DNA from: Polyangia bacterium
GTDB taxonomy: Bacteria > Myxococcota_A > Polyangia > Nannocystales > Nannocystaceae
DNA: 64,000 nt
Assembly: GCA_030424595.1 (NCBI GenBank)
Contig: JAUHWG010000005.1
Location: 62,001 to 126,000, forward strand
Reading direction: 5' to 3'
Shown here: positions 16,801 through 27,817 of the stretch, piece by piece
How positions within the stretch are numbered: position 1 is the stretch's first letter
Layout of the letters: each line of letters opens with the position of its first letter
Translations under genes and position numbers: made by a program
Notes under the pieces: generated by a model
What the model saw: only the letters and a program-made list of their open reading frames with translations
What the model was told of the DNA's origin: nothing
Databases searched by the model: none

Positions 16801-19690
16801 CGCGCTGGAGGCGGGCGGTGATCTCTGATCCGGCGACCGCCTTGCCGTCGTGGTCGATGACCGCGAGGGAGGCCTCGACCGAGGCGTTGGCGGAGGCCCA
16901 GGGCTTGGGCAGCTTGACGCCGACGTAGTGGTCAAAGGGGTGGACGACGACGCTGTCGCGGCTGGCGACGTGGCGATAGGAGGTGTCCGTGACGTCGGCC
17001 TCGAGGGTGAAGCGCTGCGGCGAGACGGAGTCGCCGAGGTCGAGCTCCTCGCGGACGACGAAGGTGCCGGCGTCGTTGAGCTTGCCGCGGTCGGCCCGCG
17101 ACCAGCGCTGCTCGGAGCTGTCGTCCCACCAGCGCCAGCTCCTGCGGGCGTCAAAGGCGAAGCCGGCGCTCGTCAGCTTGCCTGCGGGGAGGCTGGCGCT
17201 GGCGCGGGTCAGGGTCCACTCGACGCCGGCGCCGTCCATCGGCGCGCCGAAGAGGTAGCGACCGACGATCTTCGCCCGAAGCTGTTGATCGGAGGGGTTC
17301 TTGGCCTCGACGTCGACGGTGAAGCGGGGCGGCTCAAACTCGGCGATCTTGACGAAGGACTTCGCGAGGAGGCTGGTGTCGCCGCTGCCGCGCTCGTCTG
17401 ACTGGAAGAGGAGAACGTCCTCGACGCGGATCTGGTAGTCGCCGAGGCGCGCCTTCTCCGGGACGTCGAACTGGACGGCGACGGAGCCGAGATCGTTGCT
17501 CACCGCGGTGGTCGTCAGGACCTCGTCGTCCATCGGCCCGAGGACCTTGACCTTCACCGGCAAGGAGGGGAGCGGCACCATCTGGCTGCCTTGGCGCTTG
17601 CGCACGCTCGCCTTGATCCAGACGGTGGAGCCGGGGCGGTAGATGCCGCGGTCGGTGATCACCATGCCGCGAAGATCGTCGGTGCGGATCGCCGCCGAAG
17701 AGGTGAGGCCGGGGAAGTAGGTCCGCTCGCGGCTGCCGTCGGTGGCGAGCTGGACCTGCGATTGATTGCCGCTGCCGTCGCTCACCCCGATCACCGAGGC
17801 CCGGGCCTTCTCCAGGCCGAAGGGGAGGACGACCACGCCGTTCGCGTCGGTCTTGCGGCCGCGCTGGGTCTCACCGTTGACCTTGATCGTCGCGTTGGCG
17901 ACAGGCTCTCCGCTGGCCAGGCGGGCGACGTGGAGCACGGTCGCGTCGGTCGTCGCGTGGGTGTGGATCGCGAGGGAGTTCGCGTCGCCGGGGGTGACGA
18001 TGACGACCGGCGGCTTGGCGGCGGAGCTCCAGCTCGGGTGCTTGATCGGCTCCGCGCCGTGGGCGGTCTCGGCCATCCGGACGCTGGCGACATAGCTCCT
18101 CCCCGCCTTGAGATCGCTGAGGAGGTCGATGTCGGTGGTCGTGAAGTCGTCGCGGACCGACGAGGGGGCGAAGGGGATGACGATCTTCGGGTCCCCGGTC
18201 GGCAGCTTGCGGGAGGAGACCTGGCTCTGGGCCTGCTTGAGGGCGTCGGGATCGCCGTCGGCGATCGGCCAGAAGACCAGCTCGCCGCGGGAGACGTTGC
18301 GGGTCGTCACCTGGAACTTGCGGCTGTGCTCCTCGTCGAGGATGAGCGTCCCCTCCGGCATCGACACGCTGGCGGCGAGCGACGCGGTCTCGAGGTCCAC
18401 GCTCAGCTCGCCGCGGGTCGCGTTGCCGAACTTGTCGACGAGGGAGCCGACGCGGATCTGGTAGCGGCGCGACGGCTCAAACTCGCCGCTCACCCGGAGC
18501 TGGCCGTCACCGTCCCAGCCGTTGGAGACCCAGACGCTGAGGTTCTTCACCGGCGGGCTGACAGAGACCTTCGCCTTCGCGGTCTTGTTGCTGTCGGCGA
18601 GGGCGTTGTTGAAGTCGAACCAGACGTCGCGGGTGCTCGATCGCAGGGTCGGTCGGTTCCACTCGCAGCTCGAGGAGTTGTATGAGTAGCCGCAGGTGAC
18701 GTTGGTGAGCTCTAGGGGCTTGGCGACGGTGAAGTCCCGATCCCTGCCGGTGTCGGCGGAGCCGTCGAAGTCCCAGGCGGTGAGGGTCAGCTGATCGCCG
18801 GGGGCGAAGGCCACCTTGGGGCGGACGATGATCACCTGCTTGGGATCGACGCTGACGCCCTGGAACTTCTTGCCCCTGTGGTGGCTGACCTGGATCTCGC
18901 GGACGCCGTTCGCGTCCTTGAGGCGGATCTGCGCCTGCGCGGCCTCGAGGGTGATGGGCTGGTCAAAGACGACGGCGAGGGTCTCGCGCTTGCTGATCTT
19001 GTCGCCGTAGAGCGGGTGCATCGTGATCAGCTTGGCGTCGCCCGGGGTCGGGATGTACGAGAGGGTCTTGCCTGCGCTCTCGAAGAGGATCCTGGCCTTG
19101 AAGGTCGCCTCCCAGGGCTCGGTCAGCTCGAGCGCCTTGTCCTCCTCGCCCTTGTCGGTGGCGGTCTTCAGCCCCTTCACCGTGACCGAGTAGGTCTGGT
19201 CTGGATCAAGGTGGTCATCGGCGCAGAACTCGAGCACGTTGCCGGAGGTCCAGACGGCCTTGCCGGCGACCGCAGGCGAGATCGTCAGGGTGCCCTCCTC
19301 CGCCTTGACCGGCCGCTTGGGGCTGGCCTTGCGCGGGAGATCGATCTCGTGGGTGAGGACCACGCGAAAGCACTTGCCGCTGAAGTCGAAGCTGCGGTCG
19401 TCGTCGAGGTAGGGCGAGCGGACCTTGAGCTCGGTGGAGGTGCTCTGGGTCGACTCATCGTCGCCGAGCACGAGCTCGCTGCGGGGGTGGCGATCGGTGA
19501 TCGGCGGCGGGAAGACCAGCGCCTCGGCCTGCTTCTCGGGGATCGATCGGATCAGGACTTCGCTCGCGGGGTCCGGCTCGACCTCGTCGATTCCGGACTC
19601 GCCGCCCTCCTTGGCCACGGGCTGACAGCCGAGGGCGAGGGTGAGGGCGCAGAGGAAGGGGGAGCGGACGAGGGGTCGGTGTCGGAGCAT
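13880..19690 (-). CDS. Bacterial alpha-2-macroglobulin lipoprotein
   Basis: A 1,936-residue periplasmic protease trap. The signal peptide ends LTLALGC with the acylated Cys at about residue 22. Repeated macroglobulin beta domains follow, then a bait region, an A2M block (KPDMRTNAKGEATTSLTLPDN, DNLTRWRMMAVVLDDKG) and a thioester domain with intact GCVEQTT (Cys at about 1460, Gln at about 1463). That domain has alpha-hairpin segments such as YSGGLGYWPGDSSPNVYG. A receptor-binding-like end contains DRLPGGFEAVQ and DERVNIYYDRVWGDEVVATYLVRA. It is coupled to pbpC downstream, the classic pairing in which the trap inhibits invading proteases while PBP1C rebuilds the wall. Confidence 0.94.
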   Translation of the reverse strand: MLRHRPLVRSPFLCALTLALGCQPVAKEGGESGIDEVEPDPASEVLIRSIPEKQAEALVFPPPITDRHPRSELVLGDDESTQSTSTELKVRSPYLDDDRSFDFSGKCFRVVLTHEIDLPRKASPKRPVKAEEGTLTISPAVAGKAVWTSGNVLEFCADDHLDPDQTYSVTVKGLKTATDKGEEDKALELTEPWEATFKARILFESAGKTLSYIPTPGDAKLITMHPLYGDKISKRETLAVVFDQPITLEAAQAQIRLKDANGVREIQVSHHRGKKFQGVSVDPKQVIIVRPKVAFAPGDQLTLTAWDFDGSADTGRDRDFTVAKPLELTNVTCGYSYNSSSCEWNRPTLRSSTRDVWFDFNNALADSNKTAKAKVSVSPPVKNLSVWVSNGWDGDGQLRVSGEFEPSRRYQIRVGSLVDKFGNATRGELSVDLETASLAASVSMPEGTLILDEEHSRKFQVTTRNVSRGELVFWPIADGDPDALKQAQSQVSSRKLPTGDPKIVIPFAPSSVRDDFTTTDIDLLSDLKAGRSYVASVRMAETAHGAEPIKHPSWSSAAKPPVVIVTPGDANSLAIHTHATTDATVLHVARLASGEPVANATIKVNGETQRGRKTDANGVVVLPFGLEKARASVIGVSDGSGNQSQVQLATDGSRERTYFPGLTSSAAIRTDDLRGMVITDRGIYRPGSTVWIKASVRKRQGSQMVPLPSLPVKVKVLGPMDDEVLTTTAVSNDLGSVAVQFDVPEKARLGDYQIRVEDVLLFQSDERGSGDTSLLAKSFVKIAEFEPPRFTVDVEAKNPSDQQLRAKIVGRYLFGAPMDGAGVEWTLTRASASLPAGKLTSAGFAFDARRSWRWWDDSSEQRWSRADRGKLNDAGTFVVREELDLGDSVSPQRFTLEADVTDTSYRHVASRDSVVVHPFDHYVGVKLPKPWASANASVEASLAVIDHDGKAVAGSEITARLQRVRWTYTKTRSSSGYYHYDWHHETTEVDTCTATSARDAVSCTLNTQGSGEYTVITEVDGHRGGEASLWAWGRDGDDVVFPSKGRTVDIIPDKTSYDPGDTARLLVRSPFPKATAILTIEQGGLLTHQTVRVDGSTHLFEVPINAGHAPQLHAVVTLLPIDAPAESKAEWKIGALRMPVSLKDVSLAVDVTSDKESYEPGDEAKITVKVMDGDKPREGAEIALAVVDEGILRMTNFHAADPVKELRPGMPLRFEVGDTRNGLASLLGLSKTSGDGMAGEDNNSNSRKNFLETALWKPDMRTNAKGEATTSLTLPDNLTRWRMMAVVLDDKGKGGSVENSFTVRKPLMMIPAIPRFASIGDTFEAAAMVHNNEARKQTATIKLGDQVKEIELRASSHQRVGFPITASKAGELALDFSLKDSGGKTHDAVQVKLPIDAPGVAERPRLDGAFVGDQTIKLEIPSSAMVGKGTDDYVSVKVGQHLWPELGARLEFLLDYPHGCVEQTTSGILPLLAAREILPRIGFSRLSKEEIDKRILSGLDRLTTMKTYSGGLGYWPGDSSPNVYGTAYAIRAMIIADKAGLTLPKGLLEGALEFLEDQLFSVSEPEVQAAIAQSLAEVGKLPASSLDALYERRDRQGVFGIASLAVAFGTFDDQKERTRELLDTLESSFDEKGELTLPVKPDDFYYYGSTTRSKAQAALALGRLRRSAPVYQKLLRELSDVHATYTTQATAYSLVALAEQLSGTPKEGAKFVVKLDGTALSPAEDLGGGSSEFRIPIADLRGRDARLQLSSESSAAVAFMVSSHWKRALADAGSLESTTPEKGAELYRVITDAEGKIIDLGDVSPGQVLRVSLLAKLPVGEIEYGKMNHLAVTDRLPGGFEAVQTDLWTVARAPDITEAHPFYSRLRWGGSDASFIEMHDERVNIYYDRVWGDEVVATYLVRALTPGSYTHPPAEAEFMYIGDSTSYSEAGKVVIK

Positions 19691-20028
19691 GAGATGTGGC
19701 CTCGGTCGCAGGCGTTGGGCTCTTGTGCATGAGCGCTGCCGATCGGCGAAACCCCAGCGATCTCAGGGGCCTTCGTACGTCTAGAGCAAGCTCGTGCGGG
19801 ACATCCTCACGGGGATGCAACGATCAATGTCTTTGGCGATTGCAAGGAGCTAGTCGGTCGCGCAAGCCAAGAATAGGGCTCATCCTATCGCGAATTGAGG
19901 CCGGAGTGCTCGCGTATCGAGGTCTTGAGCGGCGCAGCGGGACGGTGTTCGCGACGGGTCTTGAGCGCGAGCCGGAGCGTGCGCAGGGCGACTTGCGGAT
20001 TCGCGCGAATTCATGGCCCCCTGTGGGC
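19691..20028. other. Divergent intergenic region, no gene seen
   Basis: This 338-bp stretch separates the leftward macroglobulin gene and the rightward lipoprotein gene, so it must contain both promoters. It is less GC-rich than its surroundings, especially 19800-19900. The long open frame through it lacks a credible protein and is treated as an unused extension. I could not assign -35/-10 pairs with confidence. Confidence 0.5.
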
Positions 20029-21072
20029 ATGTATTGCCCTACATCGACGCTCCTCGCCGCCGCTTCGGCGCTCCTCCTGGTCGCCTGCAATGGCGGTGGA
20101 GAGAGCGCGTCGACGACAGCGACGACGAGCGCCTCCACAGACCCCACCGCCTCGACCAGCGCATCGTCGACGTCGACGACCGACCCGTCGAGCAGCGATG
20201 GGCCGACGGGGGAGACGACCTCCGGTGACGAAGGGGTCCTGGGTCTAGGGCTGATGACCGAGCTCGGCGGCCTCTGGTCTGGCCCCGCGACGAAGACCCC
20301 GCTCGGCGCGTTTCCGCTGATGAACATGGACTTCCGGGCGATCGATCCGCGGACGATCTTCGGCCGGGTCGACCTCGACGCGGCGAACAACCTCCGCTTT
20401 GGTCTCGCGGTCGAGACCCACGCGGGCGATGACGTGCTCGTCTATCGCAACGGCGGCTATTTCTTGGGGATCCTCCGCGATTCGCGGACGGTCCTGGTCG
20501 ACCACGACGCGGTCGCCCGGACCTGGCACTTCTGCAGCCTAGAGAAGGGCTGCGACTACATCGACGCGCTCTTCTCGTTCCCGGCCGAGGACGCGATGAT
20601 CCTCGACGTCAAGGTGATGGGGCAGCCGCACGTCTACTGGGACGCGAAGCGGGTCGAGCCGCGGACGCTCCCGGATCCCTTCCCGATCGACGACGCGCCT
20701 GTCGGCGACGGCACGAACCCCTTCCCCGAGATGCCGACGCTCAAGGTCGACGTGAAGTGGCTCGTCCCCCTCGAGGTCGACGGCGAGGTCTGGGTGATCC
20801 TCAGCGAGGGCCCCTGTGATCTCCAGGCGACCTGCTACCACAGCCGCTCGCTGCTGGTCGCGGCGCCGGCTGGATCGACGGCGGTGACCCTCACATACGA
20901 TCAGATCCACGCCGGTCCCTATCGTATGAACGCGATCCTCGATCGCAACGGCAACATGGCCCAGACCGGCTTTCCAGACCCCGGCGACGGGATCTCCGCC
21001 CCGAACGCGATGGTCAACGTCAAGCAGCAGGGCGAGAGCTCGGCGATGGCGACGATCATCCTCGATCTCTAG
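20029..21072 (+). CDS. Secreted lipoprotein with Ser/Thr-rich linker
   Basis: Starting at ATG 20029 gives 347 residues with a clean lipoprotein signal (MYCPTSTLLAAASALLLVAC). The frame is open for 111 more codons upstream, but those encode no sensible sequence before the signal. A Ser/Thr/Asp linker, about 40 residues long, is typical of myxobacterial surface lipoproteins. The remaining 270 residues form a beta-rich domain with motifs such as MNMDFRAIDPRTIFGRVD, FHFCSLEKGCDYIDALFSF-like Cys-containing segments and GPYRMNAILDRNGNMAQTGFPDPG. No enzyme motif is recognised. It is convergent with the next gene. Confidence 0.7.
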   Translation: MYCPTSTLLAAASALLLVACNGGGESASTTATTSASTDPTASTSASSTSTTDPSSSDGPTGETTSGDEGVLGLGLMTELGGLWSGPATKTPLGAFPLMNMDFRAIDPRTIFGRVDLDAANNLRFGLAVETHAGDDVLVYRNGGYFLGILRDSRTVLVDHDAVARTWHFCSLEKGCDYIDALFSFPAEDAMILDVKVMGQPHVYWDAKRVEPRTLPDPFPIDDAPVGDGTNPFPEMPTLKVDVKWLVPLEVDGEVWVILSEGPCDLQATCYHSRSLLVAAPAGSTAVTLTYDQIHAGPYRMNAILDRNGNMAQTGFPDPGDGISAPNAMVNVKQQGESSAMATIILDL

Positions 21073-21173
21073 CGTCGGCTCTGTCAGTCCAGCTCTTCGC
21101 GGGCGGAGGGTCGCCAGCTCCAGGCCTTCGGGGATTGGTCCTCCGGGCGCGACGTGTCCCCTTGAACACGGCG

Positions 21174-22535
21174 TCAGAACTTCGGCAGGACCGCGACGTC
21201 GCTCGGAGTCTCGACCTTGATCTTGCCGAGCGGCTCGTCGTTCGCACCGTGGACGTTGACGTACTCATCCCCGTAGCAGGCGACGTAGAGTCGTCCGGTG
21301 GGGTCGGTCGCCATGTTGTAGAGGTCGTGGGTGCAGGCGACCGCGACAGTCTTCTTGAACTCACCGAGGGGGCCGAAGACGGAGTACTTCGACCCTTCGA
21401 TGTCGGCGAGGAGCACATCTCCGTTTTGCCTGGTGGCGATAGCGGAGCCCTGCACGACGTAATCCTTGCCGAAGGGCCCCTTGTAGAGAAGGCCGGGCTC
21501 CCAGAGCTGGGCCGGCGAGTCGCTTAGGGACGCGACGTAGAAATGCCCCATGGGACCGAAGGTGTTGCCGCGAAGGCTCGCGCCGTTGGGCGATCCGAGG
21601 ATGTCGACGAGATCACCGTCGAGCGTGAGGACTCGGATCTTGTCGACGAATTTCCCGGAGGCGTAGATGTACCCCTCGTGGACCGTCAGGCCGTGGGGCT
21701 CGGCCCCGCCCAGGAGGGCGATGAACGTGACCTCCTCGGTCGCGAGGTCGAGGCTCACGAGGCTGTTCGACTCGCCGACGTAGAGCTTGGGCCCAGGACC
21801 GACCGCGACCGAGGTCGGGGCCTCGAAGAGGGGGTAGACCGCGACGATATTGTAGTTCTCGGGCTCGAAGATCTTCGCCTCGCCCGTGCCCTCGCTGACG
21901 ACGACGATGCAACCATCGCCGCAGATCGACTCGCAGGCGTTGTCGCAGGTGTCCTCGTCGACGTTGTTGCCGTCGTCGCACTCCTCGACGCCGTCGTAGA
22001 GGATGCCGTCGCCGCAGGTCGCTAGCTCGCAGCTCGACAGACAGGCGTCGTTGTCGTCCTGGTTGCCGTCGTCGCACTCCTCGGCGCCGTCGACGATACC
22101 GTCGCCGCACAGGCCCTGCGGGCCCTCGTTCTTGCACTGGCTGGAGCACCCGTCGCCGTCGGTGTTGTTGCCGTCATCGCACTCCTCGCTGTCGTCGAGG
22201 ATGCCGTCGCCGCACCCGGTGGGGTCGAGCGTGCAGAGCAGGCTGCAGGGTGATTGAGGGGTCCCGTTGTTCGGGCCCTCGTCACACTCCTCGCCGACGT
22301 CGACGGTGCCGTCCCCGCAGACACCGCCGGTCGAGCTCACGGTCGAGGCGCCGGAGGTCGGGTCGGTCGGGTCAGTGGACGACTCGACGCCGATGGTCGT
22401 CTCTGGGGATGTCGAGGGGCTCGACGTCTCGCCCTCGGTCGCCTCGGGAGGGGCGACGTAGTAGGGGTTTTGTCCGACACAGGCGCAGAAGATGAGCGCT
22501 AGGGGGGCGCCGCGAGGCGGTGCAGGTGTTCGCAT
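21174..22535 (-). CDS. Myxococcal cysteine-rich repeat lipoprotein with beta-propeller-like C-terminus
   Basis: The 453-residue product starts at ATG 22535 (MRTPAPPRG), giving a short export signal and an early Cys (IFCACVG). A Thr/Ser-rich linker leads to four disulfide-rich repeats of the form CGDGxxDxxEECDDGN (about residues 75-205), the Myxococcus cysteine-rich repeat family. The C-terminal half reads like an NHL/SMP-30-type propeller, with repeated blocks such as PTSVAVGPGPKLYVGESNSL, PHGLTVHEGYIYASG and DPTGRLYVACYGDEYVNVHG. It is probably a secreted or surface protein displaying a binding propeller. Its ligand is unknown. Confidence 0.8.
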   Translation of the reverse strand: MRTPAPPRGAPLALIFCACVGQNPYYVAPPEATEGETSSPSTSPETTIGVESSTDPTDPTSGASTVSSTGGVCGDGTVDVGEECDEGPNNGTPQSPCSLLCTLDPTGCGDGILDDSEECDDGNNTDGDGCSSQCKNEGPQGLCGDGIVDGAEECDDGNQDDNDACLSSCELATCGDGILYDGVEECDDGNNVDEDTCDNACESICGDGCIVVVSEGTGEAKIFEPENYNIVAVYPLFEAPTSVAVGPGPKLYVGESNSLVSLDLATEEVTFIALLGGAEPHGLTVHEGYIYASGKFVDKIRVLTLDGDLVDILGSPNGASLRGNTFGPMGHFYVASLSDSPAQLWEPGLLYKGPFGKDYVVQGSAIATRQNGDVLLADIEGSKYSVFGPLGEFKKTVAVACTHDLYNMATDPTGRLYVACYGDEYVNVHGANDEPLGKIKVETPSDVAVLPKF

Positions 22536-22724
22536 CACAGGGTCAGCTCTACGGCAAAGAGAGACTATAGCGTCGACCCGAGGTCCGCGTCCGCCCACGG
22601 TGAGCCCGTAATCTGTCCACTAGGTCAGCTATCGAGTAGAGCGCGCCTGTGCCCACCGGCCGTTCGGCACGGACGATCACCGCTCAAGCCCGGGGCGGAC
22701 ACGCTCGTCAGGCCTAGGTCGAGC

Positions 22725-24656
<1,932 letters not shown>

Positions 24657-24895
24657 TCTCAGTCGGCGCGGATGGCGTTCCCCACGAGGTTCCATCATGC
24701 TCGCGCTAGGCGACGCTGAGCGCAACTCACTTGTCTCCGAATGGCCCCAGAGGGCGCGATCGCGCGAAATTCCGACCAAAGCCGCACCTGATCGAGTCGG
24801 CGGCCGGCCGGGGCGCGGGGGCACGCGGCCGCCCTATCCACCATTGCGGGCGCGCTGCGGGCGTTATAGGCCCTATCTCAGGCCCGAGTCGCGGC

Positions 24896-26956
24896 CTAGG
24901 TCGCAGGCCCCTGCAGCCGCGCGAGGAAGGCGTCTGCCATCGACATGAGGTCGTCGGTGGTCAGCGCCTCCTCTTTGGCGATCGTATAGATGGTGGTCCA
25001 CTCCGACGGAATTTCTTTGAGAAAGCGGCTTGGGAGGCGTTCGACAGCCTGACCGCGCTCGATCCGAACGTTGGCCCGCGAGACGAAGAGGATGTCGCGG
25101 GCCCGGGTGATGCCGACGTAGAAGAGCCGGCGCTCCTCTTCGAGGTCGCCGGAGATGGCGTCGCTGATCCTCGGGGCGGAGACTCGCTTGTGGGGCATCG
25201 TCCCCTCTTCTACGCCGATGATGAAGACGACCGGCCACTCGAGGCCCTTGGAGCTGTGCAGCGTGGTCAGGGTGACCTTGCCGATCGCCAGCTCCTCGTC
25301 CTTGGAGTCCTTGTTCATCGTCGCCAGGTAGTCGCGCCAGCGGGGCTTCTCTCCCTTGTCGAGCGCCCGCTCGTGGAAGCGATCGAGGCTGCCGAGGAGC
25401 CCCTCGACCGCTTGCCAGCGGGCCTGACCCGCCTTGCCCGCGCCGGCGTCGCCGACGATGCTGTCCTTGAGGCCGCTGGCGGTGATGAGCGAGCGGAGGG
25501 CGGCGACCGCCGCACCGTTGGCGTAGTACTGGGCCTGCGCGCGGCGGACCATCTCTGAGAAGCGGCTGAGGGCCTGGGCCGGGCGTCCGCTGATCTCTTC
25601 GATCTGGCCAGCGCTGTGGATCGCGTCGAGGAAGCTTATCTTGCGCTCTTGCGCGAAGGCGTCGAGGCGGGCGACGGTGACCGAGCCGATCCCGCGGGAG
25701 GGGACGTCGAGCGCACGGCGGACGCCGAGGTCGTCGCGAGGGGCGACGATGAGCTTGAGGTAGGCGAGCACGTCCTTGACCTGCTTGCGGTCGTAGGTCG
25801 CCTGGCCGCCGAGGATCCGATAGGCGATCCCGTGCTCTTGCAGCCCCTCTTCGATCGCCGTGACCTGCTTCGCCGATCGATAGAGCACCGCGATCTCCTC
25901 GGGCGCGAAGTGATCCTCGTGGATCAACTTTCGGATCTTTCCGGTGACCCAGCTCGACTCCTGCGGGCTGTCGTCGGCGACGACCATCGTCACCATCGAG
26001 CCGCTGCCCCGCTGCGGGATCAGGGCCTTGTCGTGGCGGCTCATGTTGTTGGCGATGAGGCCGTTGGCGCACTCGATGATCGGCGCCCGTGAGCGGTAGT
26101 TCTCCTCGAGCTTGATGACGGTCGCCCGCGGGAAGATCATGTCGAAGCCGAGGATGTTGCTGACCTTGGCGCCGCGCCAGCCGTAGATCGCCTGGTCGTC
26201 ATCGCCGACGACGCAGATGTTCTCGCGCGGGCCGGCGATCCGGCGGACGACCTCGAGCTGGGCCCGGTTGGTGTCCTGATACTCGTCGATCAGGAGGTAG
26301 TGGTAGCGCTGTCGCCAGTGGGCGCGGAGCTCCTCGTCCTCCTCGATGCAGTGGGCGATCCTGCAGACGAGGTCGTCGAAGTCGACGGCGCCGAGGCTGC
26401 GCAGGCGATCCTCGTACTCGGGATAGACCTCCGCGGCGACCTCGTCGTAGTCGCTCTCGTGGAGGCGAAAGTCTGACGCGGCGCGGGGATCGACGAAGTC
26501 GTTCTTCCACAGCGAGATCCGCTGGACGATCGCGCCGATGTCGTAGCGTCGATCGCCGGCCGGGCCGTGGTGGCCGAGGTCGCGGAGGATGCCGCGGACC
26601 AGCCCGGTCTGGTCGCCCTGGTCGAGGATCGAGAAGCGCTTGGGGACGCCGAAGGCCTCCGGGGTCTCGCGCATCATCTGGGCGCCGACGCTGTGGAAGG
26701 TGCCGAGGACGACCTCCTTCGCCGTAGACTTGCCGATCAGCGCGCTGAGGCGCTCGCGCATCTCGCCGGCCGCCTTGTTCGTGAACGAGAGGGCGACGAT
26801 CGACGACGGGGCGATGCCCGTCTCGATCATGTGGGCGATCCGGTGGATGATCACCCGGGTCTTGCCCGAGCCGGCGCCCGCGAGAACGAGGAGGGGCCCA
26901 TCGATGTGAAGGACCGCGCGGCGCTGGTTGGGGTTGAGAGCGCTGAGGTCGACCAT
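24896..26956 (-). CDS. ATP-dependent DNA helicase, UvrD/PcrA/Rep family
   Basis: A 686-residue SF1A 3'-5' helicase used in repair or replication restart. Start ATG 26956 gives MVDLSALNPNQRRAVLHIDG, the family's Q-motif beginning; about 100 codons of open frame upstream are nonsense and overlap the divergent gene. Motifs in order: Walker A LAGAGSGKTR, motif II LLIDEYQDTNRAQ, motif III VVGDDDQAIYGWRGA, motif IV YRS, motif V TLHSSKGLEWPVVF, and motif VI EEERRLFYVGITRARD. Helicase subdomains are complete. It is divergent from the metallo-hydrolase gene across about 97 bp. Confidence 0.93.
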   Translation of the reverse strand: MVDLSALNPNQRRAVLHIDGPLLVLAGAGSGKTRVIIHRIAHMIETGIAPSSIVALSFTNKAAGEMRERLSALIGKSTAKEVVLGTFHSVGAQMMRETPEAFGVPKRFSILDQGDQTGLVRGILRDLGHHGPAGDRRYDIGAIVQRISLWKNDFVDPRAASDFRLHESDYDEVAAEVYPEYEDRLRSLGAVDFDDLVCRIAHCIEEDEELRAHWRQRYHYLLIDEYQDTNRAQLEVVRRIAGPRENICVVGDDDQAIYGWRGAKVSNILGFDMIFPRATVIKLEENYRSRAPIIECANGLIANNMSRHDKALIPQRGSGSMVTMVVADDSPQESSWVTGKIRKLIHEDHFAPEEIAVLYRSAKQVTAIEEGLQEHGIAYRILGGQATYDRKQVKDVLAYLKLIVAPRDDLGVRRALDVPSRGIGSVTVARLDAFAQERKISFLDAIHSAGQIEEISGRPAQALSRFSEMVRRAQAQYYANGAAVAALRSLITASGLKDSIVGDAGAGKAGQARWQAVEGLLGSLDRFHERALDKGEKPRWRDYLATMNKDSKDEELAIGKVTLTTLHSSKGLEWPVVFIIGVEEGTMPHKRVSAPRISDAISGDLEEERRLFYVGITRARDILFVSRANVRIERGQAVERLPSRFLKEIPSEWTTIYTIAKEEALTTDDLMSMADAFLARLQGPAT

Positions 26957-27014
26957 CGGCGAGGTCGCGCTTGTACGGCCTCGCACTTCGCGCCGCAAGG
27001 CCTCTCTGCGCGGG

Positions 27015-27044
27015 TCGACGGATTCCCGTGGTTTGGTTGATACT
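27015..27044 (+). promoter_or_regulatory. Candidate promoter of the second metallo-hydrolase gene
   Basis: TCGACG (27015-27020) and GATACT (27039-27044) are separated by 18 bp, and the GTG start follows the -10 by only 9 nt. This predicts a very short leader. Confidence 0.4.
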
Positions 27045-27053
27045 GTCAGGGCC

Positions 27054-27737
27054 GTGCCGGAGCTCCTCCAGGTCGAGGTCGGCCTCTTGAGCAACCTCTG
27101 CACCTTCGTCGCCGATGGAGGTGGTGTCGGAGACGCGAGCTCCGAGCGCGGTGGCGAGGCGGCGATCGTCGATCCCGCGTTTGAGGGGGACCGGCTCCTC
27201 CGGATCGCCGCCGAGCGGGGCTGGCGGATCACGACGATCTTGGTCACCCACAGCCACGATGACCATGTCGCCGCCGTCGACGAGCTCGAGAGAGCGACCG
27301 GGGCGGTGATCCGTTGTCACCCGATCGAGGTCGAGCGAGTCCGCGCGCTCGTCGGCGGCGGGGGTGAGCGGGTCGTCCCGGTCGCTGACGGCGAAGTGCT
27401 CCGGATCGGCGATGTCGCGGTCGAGGCGATCTACGCCCCGGGCCACTCTCCGGGCTGTGTATGTTGGTCGGTCCCGGCGAGCCCCGCGGTGATCACCGGG
27501 GACGTTCTCTACGTCGGTTCCTGCGGCAGCGTCGGCGATCCTGCGGCCTTCTTCGCGACGCTCCAGCGCCTGTCGACGCTCCCCGAGATGACCCGCGTGT
27601 ATCCGGGCCATGACTTTGGCGATGCGCCGACGAGCCGGCTCGCGTGGGAGCTCGTGAAGAACCCCGCCTTCGCGGCGACGACGGTGGCGGAGTTCTGCGC
27701 CTACAAGGGGATCCGACCGCCGGTCTCCCGGCCCTGA
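27054..27737 (+). CDS. Glyoxalase II/persulfide dioxygenase-like metallo-hydrolase
   Basis: A 227-residue metallo-beta-lactamase-fold protein. The GTG at 27054 begins VPELLQVEVGLLSNLCTF; earlier in-frame codons read into the helicase start and look non-coding. Metal ligands are seen in VTHSHDDHVAA, YAPGHSPGCVCW, ITGDVLYVGSCG and VYPGHDFG. The C-terminus FCAYKGIRP resembles the glyoxalase II-like branch rather than true GloB, which is already encoded at 8617-9381. Substrate is unclear: thioesters or persulfides are possible. A terminator-like hairpin and a dispersed repeat follow. Confidence 0.8.
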   Translation: MPELLQVEVGLLSNLCTFVADGGGVGDASSERGGEAAIVDPAFEGDRLLRIAAERGWRITTILVTHSHDDHVAAVDELERATGAVIRCHPIEVERVRALVGGGGERVVPVADGEVLRIGDVAVEAIYAPGHSPGCVCWSVPASPAVITGDVLYVGSCGSVGDPAAFFATLQRLSTLPEMTRVYPGHDFGDAPTSRLAWELVKNPAFAATTVAEFCAYKGIRPPVSRP

Positions 27738-27748
27738 GCGAAGCTCGA

Positions 27749-27768
27749 GCGAGCCTCACGGGGCTCGC
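27749..27768 (+). terminator. Hairpin after the metallo-hydrolase gene
   Basis: GCGAGCC and GGCTCGC pair around a 6-nt loop, 11 bp past the stop. The sequence CCTTGGGGCGTTT follows, a weak T tract. Confidence 0.4.
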
Positions 27769-27817
27769 CCTTGGGGCGTTTGGGAGGCCCCTGTGCGCTC
27801 TCGGGACAGCTTCATCG

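Noticed and set aside
14399..16828. 809-codon plus-strand open frame opposite the macroglobulin gene
   Set aside because: It is Ala/Gly/Leu/Val/Asp-rich antisense of a certain gene; high-GC third positions open such frames routinely. The same applies to 12474-13913, 37139-38782, 41054-43081 and 47852-49750.
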